Assembly: GCF_000174015.1 (NCBI RefSeq)
Contig: NZ_ACFE01000002.1
Coordinates: forward strand, 399,786 to 463,785
Length of the DNA stretch: 64,000 nt
Direction of reading: 5' to 3'
DNA from: Lancefieldella rimae ATCC 49626
GTDB taxonomy: Bacteria; Actinomycetota; Coriobacteriia; Coriobacteriales; Atopobiaceae
Both the position numbers and the translations under genes were made by a program. Each line of letters begins with the position of its first letter. Positions within the stretch are counted from its first letter, which is position 1. A model generated the notes under the pieces. It was not told where the DNA came from and searched no databases. It saw only the letters and a program-made list of their open reading frames with translations. This document shows, piece after piece, positions 7,955 to 17,016 of the stretch.

Positions 7955-8950
7955 GTGGCAACTGCAAAATCAACAACAAAAGAACCGATTTCCATTCAGC
8001 ATCCCTTTAAGGCACTTGGGAGACTTCCGGGTGCAAATATCCTTGTTCCCTTGCTGCTGGGCTGCTTTATCAACACGTTTTTTCCTAATGTGCTCCCCAC
8101 GCTAGGAAGTTTTACCAAGGCTATGAGCGTTTCTGGAACAGGAGCTTTGGTGGGTGCCTTTATGCTTTGCGTTGGTACGACCATTTCTTTCAAGAGTGCC
8201 CCGAAAGCAGCCCTTCGCGGAGCTATTATCATCATTTCAAAGGTAATCTTCTGCGTTGCCCTTGCAATGGCTGTTTTGTTCCTTTTGGGCGATAATCTCT
8301 TTGGTTTGTCGGCCATGGTTATTCTCGCCGCATGCTCAGGCGCAAACAATGCAATGTATTCGGGTCTGATGGCTGACTATGGCAATGAGTATGAGCAGGG
8401 AGCGGTTGCAATTACCACGCTCATTGTTGGTCCTCCCGTTACCATGATTGCTCTTGGTGCTGCTGGCCAGGCTCCTATCGGTTGGTCGCTTTTGGGTGCC
8501 GTGCTCCCAATCATCGTCGGTATCATTTTTGGTAATTGCTTCCCAAGTCTGAAGAAAATGTTTTCTTCCGCGCTTCCAGGAATCATTGTGATGACGTTTT
8601 TTGCCATGGGCACCACGATGAAATTTGACCAGCTTCTCGCGGCTGGTCCCTCCGGAATTCTGCTGGGCATCATTTGCTCCTGCCTTGGTGGATGCATAAA
8701 CTTCTTTGCTGATCGTGCAACCGGAGGAACGGGTGTTGCCGGCGTTGGTATTTCTAGCTGTGCGGGTGCAAATGCTCTAACCCCCGCTGCAATGGCTGAA
8801 GCTAATCCGGCCGTGTATGGTGGCGCTGTTCTTGCGGCAGCGACGGCTCAGGTAGCAGCGGCCGTTATCGTGACCGCGATTTTGACGCCGCTCATAACGG
8901 CATACGTGTTTAATCACTTTGCCGAAAAAAGTGAGGAAAAGGCAGCGTAG
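7955..8950 (+). CDS. KdgT-family 2-keto-3-deoxygluconate-type permease
   Basis: About 330 residues with many hydrophobic helices and an N-terminal stretch (PGANILVPLLLGCFINTFFP) that resembles KdgT transporters, which import 2-keto-3-deoxygluconate with a cation. I favour the GTG at 7955, four bases after AGGTGAG; a GTG at 7946, immediately after the SDR stop, is the alternative. The tight spacing makes an SDR-permease operon. A short GC-rich tandem repeat starts at the stop codon and a strong terminator lies at 9078-9143. The actual sugar is not established; no KDG kinase or aldolase is nearby. Confidence 0.8.
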   Translation: MATAKSTTKEPISIQHPFKALGRLPGANILVPLLLGCFINTFFPNVLPTLGSFTKAMSVSGTGALVGAFMLCVGTTISFKSAPKAALRGAIIIISKVIFCVALAMAVLFLLGDNLFGLSAMVILAACSGANNAMYSGLMADYGNEYEQGAVAITTLIVGPPVTMIALGAAGQAPIGWSLLGAVLPIIVGIIFGNCFPSLKKMFSSALPGIIVMTFFAMGTTMKFDQLLAAGPSGILLGIICSCLGGCINFFADRATGGTGVAGVGISSCAGANALTPAAMAEANPAVYGGAVLAAATAQVAAAVIVTAILTPLITAYVFNHFAEKSEEKAA

Positions 8951-9000
8951 CGGCTGCCAAAGGCGGCGTAGCGGCTCTGCCAAAACGCAGCGTAGAAGCC
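8941..9000. repeat. Short tandem GC-rich repeat at the end of the permease gene
   Basis: The element GCGTAGCGGCT..GCCAAA occurs twice and a degenerate third unit (GCAGCGTAGAAGCC) follows, about 21-24 bases each. The first unit contains the permease stop codon. It may be a simple slippage product. Confidence 0.7.
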
Positions 9001-9077
9001 GTTGCTGAATACACGAGACGTGCAGATTGCTGTTGGGTGGCGGCCTTTCCTGTCCACGTCAAAATGTACCAAAAAGG

Positions 9078-9143
9078 ACGAACGGTAGGTACTTGAGTGC
9101 AGAGCGTCAATCGCGATGCATCGGCCTACCGTTCGTTTTTTTA
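9078..9143 (+). terminator. Rho-independent terminator after the SDR-permease operon
   Basis: Perfect 12-bp arms ACGAACGGTAGG (9078-9089) and CCTACCGTTCGT (9125-9136) are followed by seven T. The 35-base loop is longer than usual. Confidence 0.8.
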
Positions 9144-9235
9144 ACAAGCGCTTTTTGCGAGACGGACGTCCTTGTCGCGCGGGAGCGATAAGCTTGTTAC
9201 AATAGGCCTGTTACATATATCGTCAGGAGGTAGAG

Positions 9236-10162
9236 ATGCCGTCGTCAAACCTTCCGGAGCGAGATCTCAGTGATTTAGAGATTGAGCTCGCAGCCAATTC
9301 GATGCGTCGCAATATTATTACGATGCTCGAAAAGAGTAAGTCGGGACATCCCGGCGGATCACTCAGCTCAGCGGACATTGTGGCCACGTTATTTTTTTCA
9401 GGTGCTATGAAATACAATCACAACAATCCCGAAGATCATACGCAAGATCGGTTCTTTCTCTCCAAAGGGCACGTTGCGCCTGTGGTTTATGCAGCGTATT
9501 ACCTGCTTGGATGGCTGCATGACGACGACATGATGACATTGCGTCAGCTGGGCAGCCGCTTGCAGGGACATCCCGACAATCATGCTTGTCCCGGCTTTGA
9601 GGTGTGTTCAGGTTCGCTTGGCCAGGGGCTTTCGGTGGCTGCGGGCTGTGCCCTAGGGCTTAAGCTAACCTCTCTTGAAACCGGTGAGCGGTCTCCCAAG
9701 GTGTTCGTATTGCTTGGTGACGGCGAGTTGCAAGAGGGCTCCAACTGGGAGGCACTCATGTTTGCCGCCCATCACAAGCTTGACAATCTTATCGCCCTTG
9801 TTGACTTCAATAACCTGCAGATAGATGGCCATGTAACTGATGTCTGTTCGTTGGGTGATCTTGGTGAGAAGCTCCGTGCATTCGGGTGGAATGTAATTCG
9901 CATCAACGGACATGATGTCTTGGAGGTTCGCAAGGCACTTCTCGCCGCGCGAGATGGCAAGGAGGCAGGTAACACCGCTCCTACTGCGATTATTTGCACA
10001 ACCGTTAAGGGCAAGGGCGTCTCGTTTATGGAGGACAAGGTGAACTGGCATGGAGTTGCTCCGAGTGAGGCGCAGGCCGAGCAGGCGCGAGAAGAACTTG
10101 ACGCAGCGCGAGAGTTGCTGTTGATTCAGGCCGAAAGCACAAAGGAGGCTGCAGATGTCTAG
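9236..10162 (+). CDS. Transketolase, N-terminal (thiamine diphosphate-binding) subunit
   Basis: This 308-residue protein is the first half of transketolase, which moves two-carbon units between sugar phosphates in the non-oxidative pentose phosphate pathway. It carries the SGHPGGSLS stretch near residue 36, SKGHVAP, and the thiamine diphosphate/metal motif GDGELQEGSNWEA...VDFNNLQIDG. An AGGAGG site precedes the ATG. Its last eight bases overlap the start of the second-half gene, so the two halves are coupled. Two-subunit transketolases are common in anaerobes and some archaea. Confidence 0.93.
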   Translation: MPSSNLPERDLSDLEIELAANSMRRNIITMLEKSKSGHPGGSLSSADIVATLFFSGAMKYNHNNPEDHTQDRFFLSKGHVAPVVYAAYYLLGWLHDDDMMTLRQLGSRLQGHPDNHACPGFEVCSGSLGQGLSVAAGCALGLKLTSLETGERSPKVFVLLGDGELQEGSNWEALMFAAHHKLDNLIALVDFNNLQIDGHVTDVCSLGDLGEKLRAFGWNVIRINGHDVLEVRKALLAARDGKEAGNTAPTAIICTTVKGKGVSFMEDKVNWHGVAPSEAQAEQAREELDAARELLLIQAESTKEAADV

Positions 10163-11081
10163 AGCAACCCGTGAGGCGTATGGCGAGACTTTGGTTGAGT
10201 TGGTTCGCGAGGGTCACGATATCATGGCCGTTGACGCCGATCTTGCCGGGTCTACAAAACTTGCCGATTTTCAGAAGGCGTTCCCGAAGCGTTTTGTTGA
10301 CGCAGGCATTGCGGAACAAGATATGGTCGGTGTTGCGGCAGGTCTTTCTCTGACGGGACGTACGGTATTTACCGGATCGTTCGCAGTCTTTGCCACCGGA
10401 CGCGCCTATGATCAGATTCGCAATACCGTGTGTGATTCCGGCCTTAATGTCAAGATTTGCCCTACTCATGCTGGGATTACGGTAGGCGAGGACGGCGCAA
10501 CCCATCAGTCACTGGAAGACGTTGGCATGATGCGAGCCCTTCCACAGATGCGCGTGTTGGTACCTGCGGATTATTGGGCCGCAAAGGCAGCGTTGCGTCT
10601 TGCGGCGGAAGCCGACGGCCCATTTTACGTACGTATGGGTCGCCATAAAGTGGACGAAATATACGACGAAACGTTCAAAGGTGGCATACCGTATGCAGGG
10701 GTCTTGCGTGAGGGAACGGACGTTACCTTGGCTGCCTGTGGTGTTGAAGTGGCACAATCGCTGAAAGCCGCCGAGATTCTAGCTCAGGAAGGCATTTCTG
10801 CTGAGGTTATTGACGTCTTTTCCATTAAGCCTTTAGACGAAGGGGTTATTCTCGCATCAGCCGCTAAAACAAGGCGTGTTGTTACGGTAGAAGAACACAA
10901 TATAGCAGGTGGTCTTGGTGCAGCGGTGGCAGAGCTTCTGTCAGAAAAGCTTCCAACACCCATGCGCTTTGCAGGTATGCGTACCTTTGGCACATCGGCG
11001 CCGGGGGATGTATTGCTTTCGCATTTCCACCTTGATGCAGAAGGCATTGCGGGGCGTGTACGGGAGTTTGTGTTGGCATAG
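10155..11081 (+). CDS. Transketolase, C-terminal subunit
   Basis: This 308-residue protein supplies the pyrimidine-binding and C-terminal domains of the split transketolase. The catalytic Glu is in DAGIAEQDMVGVAAG and the C-terminal domain has the VTVEEHNIAGGLG segment shared with DXP synthase and pyruvate dehydrogenase beta chains. It overlaps the N-terminal subunit gene by eight bases and has AGGAGG inside the end of that gene. The two together equal one full-length transketolase. Function as DXP synthase is unlikely because that enzyme is a single chain. Confidence 0.93.
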   Translation: MSRATREAYGETLVELVREGHDIMAVDADLAGSTKLADFQKAFPKRFVDAGIAEQDMVGVAAGLSLTGRTVFTGSFAVFATGRAYDQIRNTVCDSGLNVKICPTHAGITVGEDGATHQSLEDVGMMRALPQMRVLVPADYWAAKAALRLAAEADGPFYVRMGRHKVDEIYDETFKGGIPYAGVLREGTDVTLAACGVEVAQSLKAAEILAQEGISAEVIDVFSIKPLDEGVILASAAKTRRVVTVEEHNIAGGLGAAVAELLSEKLPTPMRFAGMRTFGTSAPGDVLLSHFHLDAEGIAGRVREFVLA

Positions 11082-11150
11082 GTTTGATTTCTTGCCGGTC
11101 GGTTTGCTGCGGCAAAAGGAAAAGGCATTGGCTGCAAGGTGGGTTTTCAG

Positions 11151-11305
11151 ACCTGTGATGCAGTTTTGAAAAGCTGTGATGTACTTTTTTGTAGCGAGAA
11201 GAGCGGTTTTCTCGCCAAATGTGCATCACAGCCCCTTGTTTTGAAGCAGAAATGTGCATTACAGGTCGCGAGAAGTGCATCACAGGTCGTAAGATTCGCA
11301 TTACG
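11151..11305. repeat. Family C nested inverted repeat, copy 1
   Basis: CTGTGATG occurs on the left at two sites 21 bases apart. Its reverse complement, CATCACAG or CATTACAG, then occurs at 11224, 11257, 11278 and a degenerate site at 11299. The centre is a hairpin whose arms hold GCGAGAA and TTCTCGC. It lies in the convergent gap after the transketolase genes. Copy 2 is at 59581. Confidence 0.85.
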
Positions 11306-11388
11306 GCTCTCAGAGATCTAACAGTATAGGTATTGTGCTTTAAGAAATGCTTTAAGGGGTACCTCCACATCGTTGCGGAGAAGAGAGA

Positions 11389-11419
11389 AAACCCCGGCTA
11401 CCAAAAGTAACCGGGGTTT
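11389..11419. terminator. Bidirectional terminator hairpin before nfnB
   Basis: AAACCCCGG (11389-11397) and CCGGGGTTT (11411-11419) form the stem. It lies 47 bases beyond the nfnB stop on the minus strand, where the stem ends in A/T-rich sequence, and can also stop plus-strand transcription. Confidence 0.75.
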
Positions 11420-11465
11420 AGTGTGCAGCAATGCGAATCGAGAAATCTAAAGCGACAACCGCTGA

Positions 11466-12863
11466 TTAGCCAAGGTGTTTGGTAATGGAAGCTGCTGCGG
11501 TTTTACCGGCACCCATGGCCAAAATAACCGTTGCAGCACCAGTAACAATGTCGCCACCGGCCCAGATACGCGGATCCGATGTACGACCCTCATCATCGGC
11601 CTCAATGTAGCCCCATTTATTGAGCTTGATGTCGCCAATCATCTTGGCGAAGGGGTTGGCATTGGTGCCGATGGCAGAGATGGCAACGTCGCAAGGGATT
11701 TCCTCAATGGCGCCTTCAATAGGCACGGGGCGACGGCGACCGGAGTCATCGGGCTCGCCGAGTTCCATCTTCTGGACACGAACGGCGCATACCGTGCCGT
11801 CTTCTCCGGCAATGAACTCAAGCGGGGAGACAAGCGGCATAACCTCAACGCCTTCCGCCTTTGCGTGGTGCAACTCAGCGCGACGTGCAGGCATTTCTTC
11901 CTCGGTACGGCGATATGCGATGATGGCACGCTCGGCACCAAGACGCTTTGCCGTACGGACGGCATCCATGGCAACGTTGCCGCCACCAAAGACGATAACG
12001 TTCTTGCCGTGCTTGGTAGGGGTGTCATACTCAGGGAAGTTGTTAGCCTTCATGAGGTTAACGCGGGTGAGATACTCGTTTGCGAAAAAGACATTGGGGA
12101 GGTTCTCACCTGGGATGTTCAGAAGTTTTGGCAGGCCGGCGCCGGTTGCGATGTAGATGGCATCGAAGCCCTTCTCGAAAAGTTCGTCAGCATCAGTGAT
12201 GCGACCTACAACCGAGTTGTACTCAAACTTCACGCCAAGGTCTTTGAGGCCGTCAATCTCGCGCTTAACAACAGCCTTTGGAAGACGGAATTCTGGAATG
12301 CCATATACCAATACGCCGCCACCGGTGAAGAATGCTTCAAAGACCGTGACGTCAAAGCCGTTGCGCGCAAGTTCTCCGGCGCATGCAATGCCGGAAGGAC
12401 CAGAGCCGACCACGGCGACCTTCTTGCCGTTTCTCGGAGCAACTTTGGTTTCGGAGGCAAGTTCTGGCTGGTCTCCGAGGAAGCGCTCCAACTGGCCGAT
12501 GGCAACGGGCTCTGAGCGCTTGCCCATGACGCAGACGCCTTCGCACTGGTTTTCCTGGGGGCATACACGACCGCAGACAGCGGGAAGCATCGATGCCTCG
12601 TGGATGATGTCCAAACCACGGCCGAACTCTTCGGCGCGGATGGCCTCAATAAAGCGAGGGATATTAATGTTGACCGGGCAACCCTGTACACAGAGTGGAT
12701 TTTTGCAGTCAAGGCAGCGATTGGCCTCGGCAATTGCCATCTCTTTGGTGAAGCCCTTATCTACCGGGCGGAAGTCCTTTGCGCGGACATCGGCTGGCTC
12801 TTCGTTATCAGCGGTACGAGGAGCTTTTACATTAGGAATGTAGCGACCATTTACCTGTGGCAT
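11466..12863 (-). CDS. nfnB: NADH-dependent reduced ferredoxin:NADP+ oxidoreductase, subunit B (GltD-like)
   Basis: This 465-residue flavoprotein resembles the glutamate synthase small subunit. Two N-terminal [4Fe-4S] motifs are visible (CLDCKNPLCVQGCP near residue 50; CGRVCPQENQCEGVC), then FAD (GSGPSGIACAGEL) and NADPH (FGGGNVAMDAVRTAKRLG) Rossmann motifs. Its partner directly upstream is the NfnA-type flavoprotein rather than a glutamate synthase large subunit, so the pair is most likely the electron-bifurcating transhydrogenase that links ferredoxin, NADH and NADPH in anaerobes. I use the ATG at 12863, not the in-frame GTG at 12869, because of the GAGGTG spacing. It overlaps nfnA by 13 bases. 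Confidence 0.88.
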   Translation of the reverse strand: MPQVNGRYIPNVKAPRTADNEEPADVRAKDFRPVDKGFTKEMAIAEANRCLDCKNPLCVQGCPVNINIPRFIEAIRAEEFGRGLDIIHEASMLPAVCGRVCPQENQCEGVCVMGKRSEPVAIGQLERFLGDQPELASETKVAPRNGKKVAVVGSGPSGIACAGELARNGFDVTVFEAFFTGGGVLVYGIPEFRLPKAVVKREIDGLKDLGVKFEYNSVVGRITDADELFEKGFDAIYIATGAGLPKLLNIPGENLPNVFFANEYLTRVNLMKANNFPEYDTPTKHGKNVIVFGGGNVAMDAVRTAKRLGAERAIIAYRRTEEEMPARRAELHHAKAEGVEVMPLVSPLEFIAGEDGTVCAVRVQKMELGEPDDSGRRRPVPIEGAIEEIPCDVAISAIGTNANPFAKMIGDIKLNKWGYIEADDEGRTSDPRIWAGGDIVTGAATVILAMGAGKTAAASITKHLG

Positions 12864-13693
12864 GCGCACCTCGTTTCCTCATATGCCTTGAGCGATTGAC
12901 CTTCTTCTGTGAGGTACGCTGCTTGGCGTGCGCGAAGGTCGTTCCAGTCAACTTTTGTGGCATCAAAGTCGGGGCCGTCAACGCAGGCAAACTTGGTTTC
13001 GCCGCCAACTTCAACACGGCAGCAACCGCACATGCCGGTTCCGTCAACCATGATGGGGTTCAGGGAGGCAATGATAGGTGTGTCGTACTTCTCGGCAGTG
13101 AGAGCGGAGAACTTCATCATAGGAACGGGGCCGACACAGAAAACGTGATCAACCTTCTTCTCCTGAAGCAGGCGCTCAAGTGGTGCAGTGACGACGCCCT
13201 TCTCGCCATACGAGCCGTCGTCGGTGGTGATGTGGATGTGCTCGTCATCCAGCACGCTGCGGAATTGATCCTCAAGAAGCAGGAGGTCCTTGGTGCGTGC
13301 GCCCATGATGGCGTGAACTTCATGACCAGTGGCTTTGAGCTGGCGTGCAACGGGGAAGGCAATGGCCAAGCCGACGCCGCCTCCGATAACCGCCCAGTTG
13401 CCTTCGCCCATTTCAGTGGGCTGGCCAAGAGGACCGGTAACGTCTTGGATGGCGTCGCCTGCCTCGTAGGTGGACAGCATTTCTGTGGTTTTACCAATTA
13501 CCATAAAGATGAATTCGACCCAACCCTCTTCAGGATTCCAGTCAGCAAACGTGAACGGAACACGCTCGCCGGTCTCATTGGCGCGAACCATAAGGAATTG
13601 ACCAGCGTGTGCATGCTTGGCCATCTCAGGTGCTTCAATGCGGAACTTAAAAACCTTTTCAGAGAACTGCGTCTTTTCGAGGATCTTATACAT
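12851..13693 (-). CDS. nfnA: NADH-dependent reduced ferredoxin:NADP+ oxidoreductase, subunit A
   Basis: This 280-residue protein belongs to the ferredoxin reductase / PyrK / SudB group. It contains an FAD-binding front domain, the NAD motif GGGVGLAIAFPVARQL, and a C-terminal [2Fe-2S] cysteine set CGCCRV...ACVDGPDFD. Length matches NfnA. With NfnB it forms the heterodimer that oxidises NADH and reduced ferredoxin to make NADPH (or runs in reverse). A GAGAGGAG ribosome site precedes the ATG. A sulfide dehydrogenase role is the main alternative for this family, but gene pairing and size fit Nfn. Confidence 0.88.
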   Translation of the reverse strand: MYKILEKTQFSEKVFKFRIEAPEMAKHAHAGQFLMVRANETGERVPFTFADWNPEEGWVEFIFMVIGKTTEMLSTYEAGDAIQDVTGPLGQPTEMGEGNWAVIGGGVGLAIAFPVARQLKATGHEVHAIMGARTKDLLLLEDQFRSVLDDEHIHITTDDGSYGEKGVVTAPLERLLQEKKVDHVFCVGPVPMMKFSALTAEKYDTPIIASLNPIMVDGTGMCGCCRVEVGGETKFACVDGPDFDATKVDWNDLRARQAAYLTEEGQSLKAYEETRCACHR

Positions 13694-13942
13694 TCAGCGG
13701 TACTCCTCTCCCGAACCGGATATCCTCGTGCAGTTGATCGAGGCTATGCTCGACCTGCTGATCATTTAAACGACCACCTGGGTGATGGCCGAAAAATGCG
13801 CAACCGTTATTGTATAACGTGCCGTGTGCTAATGTGGCGAGAAAAGCTATCTCATTTTGCGAAGGATTTGTGAAGAAGTGGAATTTGTGAGGAGGTTGAT
13901 CATAACCTGATTGCAGCAAGAGGAGTGTGAGGAGTCAAGAAG

Positions 13943-14551
13943 TTATATAAGCAGAGCATATAAAAGCTTTACGACAACAGTGCTAGCGCTCTCAAGTATG
14001 TTTCGATACGATAGCGCGAAGGCTGAGGGAAAGACCAAGCCAGAATATATGAGTAGGCATGCGTATCCGAAATTGAGTGCAACTGAGATACGCTCAAATT
14101 TCAACGTAAGCCAAATAATAAGCAGATACAAAAGGAAGAAGAACAGATAGTGCATGAGAGCCATGACAAATACTGATGGAGAAAAGACAGGCTGCAGAAG
14201 ACCTGTGGGCATAAGAAGAAGTAGTACCGCACAGGACAGTCCAAATATAGTTGCGTTATAGAGGAAGTAGCCTGCGATACGATCCATGTAGACTACATAG
14301 ATCGAACGGTCATTGTGACGCAGATTGTCTACTTGTCCGCTTCTAATCTCAAATTCCAATTCGTTATTAGCGGCAAGAATAGTATTGGTGGCAGTAAAGA
14401 ACAGAAAGAACATTATAAGATTTAGATTTGGTTGGTGGAGAAGTAGCATACACATGCCAAGCACAAAAATCATCTGATAGAGGATCTCACATACGCTATC
14501 AACAAGATAGTGGCGCTTAAAAAAGAAGTATCGCTTTATCTCGTTATACAT
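13943..14551 (-). CDS. Putative ABC-2 type permease subunit (second)
   Basis: This 202-residue protein has about six hydrophobic segments and no soluble domain. The start is the ATG at 14551, eight bases inside the preceding permease gene and after AAAGGGGAAG; an upstream extension of 18 codons in the same frame lacks support. It shares an operon with a first membrane protein and an ABC ATPase, which together look like an exporter for a peptide, drug or polysaccharide. I recognise no specific family. Base composition is more AT-rich than the flanks and the CTTCTCGC octamer is absent, suggesting acquisition by transfer. Confidence 0.7.
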   Translation of the reverse strand: MYNEIKRYFFFKRHYLVDSVCEILYQMIFVLGMCMLLLHQPNLNLIMFFLFFTATNTILAANNELEFEIRSGQVDNLRHNDRSIYVVYMDRIAGYFLYNATIFGLSCAVLLLLMPTGLLQPVFSPSVFVMALMHYLFFFLLYLLIIWLTLKFERISVALNFGYACLLIYSGLVFPSAFALSYRNILESASTVVVKLLYALLI

Positions 14552-15272
14552 AGAACATGCTTCCCCTTTTAAGACTACGGTTAAGGATGCATCGAAAGAC
14601 AACACTACCGAGCACCCAGTACATGAGGCTTTGGAACAAAATAATGAGCAGGTAGATGTAGTTTCCAGTTGCTATATAGTGCTTAAACCAGATGAATGGG
14701 AACGCCTCAGCAAACAGAGGAAATATACTTGGCGTCTCAAGCACGCCCGCGAAGAAAAATATGAAATACGAGAGAAGCGCCGCAATATTGGAGGTTCTAT
14801 GTGACACTAATGTAAAAGAGCCTATCAGGGTGCCAAGACCGTATATCCCAATAACAACCAACATCACAATGACAAAGAGTACTGACATCGTTGCAGGTAT
14901 TTGAATATTCATAAAAATTGCGATAAAGGCAAAAAGAGGAAGAGCTTTTACAAGGTCAAGAACCATTTGTATGAGCATCCTTTGCACAAGTACAAAGAGA
15001 ACCCCCTGGTCGCTGCTGACAACTGATACGATGGTCCGATCTTGTATCTCGTCTTCGAGAAAGAACGATGGATGCGTAATGCCATGAGTTGCCATATACC
15101 AGCAAAAGAGGCTTGCAAAGGTAGTAAATACATCTGCAGTACTGGAAAAGAGGCCAAGATATCCCGTAATCATGACCAATAAGGAGAGGTTTGCAAACAC
15201 AAGGTTGATTTTGTACTGACCGAGTTCCAAAAATTGACGGCGAAATTCATGAGCGAGGATTTTGAGGCTCAT
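14544..15272 (-). CDS. Putative ABC-2 type permease subunit (first)
   Basis: This 242-residue integral membrane protein has six predicted hydrophobic segments and an amphipathic N-terminus (MSLKILAHEFRRQF) typical of ABC-2 permeases. Its ATG at 15272 lies inside the end of the ATPase gene, preceded by AAGAAGGTG, and its end overlaps the second permease. The substrate is not predictable. The arrangement ATPase, permease, permease resembles simple exporters, including bacteriocin immunity pumps, but no bacteriocin gene is evident nearby. Confidence 0.75.
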   Translation of the reverse strand: MSLKILAHEFRRQFLELGQYKINLVFANLSLLVMITGYLGLFSSTADVFTTFASLFCWYMATHGITHPSFFLEDEIQDRTIVSVVSSDQGVLFVLVQRMLIQMVLDLVKALPLFAFIAIFMNIQIPATMSVLFVIVMLVVIGIYGLGTLIGSFTLVSHRTSNIAALLSYFIFFFAGVLETPSIFPLFAEAFPFIWFKHYIATGNYIYLLIILFQSLMYWVLGSVVFRCILNRSLKRGSMFYV

Positions 15273-16176
15273 CAAACACCTTCTTTAGATCATTTGCAAG
15301 CGCCTCTTTATGAGTGAGGCTCAGCACGTCAGCGGTCTCAAAAATTAATTGTTTTGCTTCCTCATGTGAGGTAGACATGATAGTGGTGTTTTCATGAGTA
15401 TGTATATTCATGCTTTCTAAAAGTTGTCGGCCGGCGAGGGCGGCTTCAACACGTGCTAAATCCGAATTTGAGATCTCTATGGTGAAGAACTTCCTTCTCA
15501 GGCGGCTCCGCGTGATGGTATCAAGCTTCCTGTCAAGTACAATTTTTCCTGCGCTGAGTTGAATGACCCTTGTTGCGCAGAGCTCAATATATTCAGCGTC
15601 GTGTGTGGTGAGAAGTACTATCATCCCTTTTTTCGCAGCAGCTGATACGACTTGGGAAAGTTTTTGCTTGCCAGGCGCGTCAAGCCCGTTTGTGGGTTCG
15701 TCCAAGCACAGTATGCGCGGATGATAGAGCATTGCAACAATCAGAGAGAGTTTTTGGCGGTTACCCTGCGAAAGTTCAGAGACAAGATGGTCTTGGTACT
15801 CGCTAAACTCAAACAGCTCAAAAAGCTCCGAGATTTCGTGTGAACATGCATGATAGGAGAGATGATTGAGGTGAAGAAAGTATTCTATGTTCTGCTTGAC
15901 GCTTAGGTATTGGTAATAGCCGCCACCACTCTCAAGTACAAACTTTGCAATGCGATGAATTTGTCTGCTGCTATTAGCAACGCCTAATACGTCTACACTT
16001 CCTGAATCTTGCAGCAAAAGTCCCGATATGATTTTTATGAGAGTTGATTTCCCTGAACCATTTTTGCCTACAATAGCAGCGATTTCGCCTGGTTCAAACA
16101 CAAGTTCATTAATAGAGAGGACAGGGGAGCCCTTATAGCTTTTCTCGACGTTTTTAAGAATGATGATTTCAGCCAA
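15247..16176 (-). CDS. ABC transporter ATP-binding protein (exporter type)
   Basis: This 309-residue protein has Walker A GKNGSGKST, signature LSQGNRQKLSL (Gln replaces the usual first Gly), Walker B ILCLDEPTNGLD and switch His in LLTTHD, then a C-terminal extension of about 100 residues as in CcmA/NatA-like exporters. I choose the TTG at 16176, nine bases after GGGAG; a TTG at 16185 touches that site and is less likely. It begins a three-gene exporter operon with the two membrane genes downstream, overlapping the first by 26 bases. Confidence 0.85.
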   Translation of the reverse strand: MAEIIILKNVEKSYKGSPVLSINELVFEPGEIAAIVGKNGSGKSTLIKIISGLLLQDSGSVDVLGVANSSRQIHRIAKFVLESGGGYYQYLSVKQNIEYFLHLNHLSYHACSHEISELFELFEFSEYQDHLVSELSQGNRQKLSLIVAMLYHPRILCLDEPTNGLDAPGKQKLSQVVSAAAKKGMIVLLTTHDAEYIELCATRVIQLSAGKIVLDRKLDTITRSRLRRKFFTIEISNSDLARVEAALAGRQLLESMNIHTHENTTIMSTSHEEAKQLIFETADVLSLTHKEALANDLKKVFDEPQNPRS

Positions 16177-16214
16177 GACGAACAACTCCCAACTTGACGA
16201 GATTCAACTAACAC

Positions 16215-16883
16215 TTATAGACGCCGTTCTATCTTAATACCGTTTGTTCCCGCGGCTTGAGTGCTTGTTTTCAGAAGCTTTTCTACCTCATCGGCTGCCA
16301 CCTCAACGGTGACAAGAAACTCTTCAAGAGCGGTGCCTTTGAGCTCTTTCAAGACGTAGTCAACTACCTTCATTCGACCAGGCGGGCGCCCGATGCCGCA
16401 CTGCAGGCGCATGAAATCGCGGGTGCCAAACTTGTCTGCAATGGAGCGCAGGCCGTTATGGGCATTAAGTCCGCCACCGGCTCGTGTTCGTATGCTTCCG
16501 GCTGCAAGATCAACTTCATCATGAACGACAAGTATGTTGGCAGGGGAGATGCGCCTCGCCTGAGCGAGCTTTGAGAGAGGTCCTCCGCTGGTGTTCATAA
16601 AATCCTGCGGTTTGGCGAGAAGCACTTCTTGCCGTTGTGCGTCTGCATCCGTGACTATGATGGTGGTAACCAGGCAACCTGCTTCGCTTTTCCAATAGCG
16701 GACGTCATAACGACGTGCAAGCGCGTCGATTACCGCAAAGCCGATGTTGTGTCTGGTGTGTGCGTACTTCTCGCCAGGATTGCCGAGGCCGCAGATAAGA
16801 GTCGGAGACTCAAGGAGTTCACGGGGTGCTTGAGGCGTGGAAGATCTTCTCGGTCCATGGTGTGTCTGCCTTTGTGCGCTCAT
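16215..16883 (-). CDS. pth: Peptidyl-tRNA hydrolase, bacterial type (Pth1)
   Basis: It releases peptides from peptidyl-tRNA that dropped off the ribosome. Seen are CGLGNPGEKYAHTRHNIGF, holding the substrate-binding Asn and catalytic His, then MNTSGGPL and the VVHDEVDLAAGSIRTRAGG segment with its Asp. At 222 residues it carries about 28 extra N-terminal residues compared with the usual 190; the ATG at 16883 is supported by GGGAGA. It is apparently monocistronic. The window also encodes an unrelated PTH2-type hydrolase at 40332-40766. Confidence 0.95.
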   Translation of the reverse strand: MSAQRQTHHGPRRSSTPQAPRELLESPTLICGLGNPGEKYAHTRHNIGFAVIDALARRYDVRYWKSEAGCLVTTIIVTDADAQRQEVLLAKPQDFMNTSGGPLSKLAQARRISPANILVVHDEVDLAAGSIRTRAGGGLNAHNGLRSIADKFGTRDFMRLQCGIGRPPGRMKVVDYVLKELKGTALEEFLVTVEVAADEVEKLLKTSTQAAGTNGIKIERRL

Positions 16884-17016
16884 TATTTCTCCCGGAAGCT
16901 TTGAGTAGTTTTGTTTACGGAATGTAACATATTATTCAAATTTTTGCACTTTACCTTTGTGTTGGGGATTTTGTGTGTAATCTTGTGGTAAGAAAGGCGC
17001 ATATCAAGGAGGCGGT

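Noticed and set aside
11466..12863. Glutamate synthase small subunit
   Set aside because: No large subunit gene is adjacent; the partner is an NfnA-type flavoprotein.
11475..13873. Long plus-strand frames opposite nfnB and nfnA
   Set aside because: No ribosome sites or domains; the minus-strand genes have intact cofactor motifs across the whole stretch.
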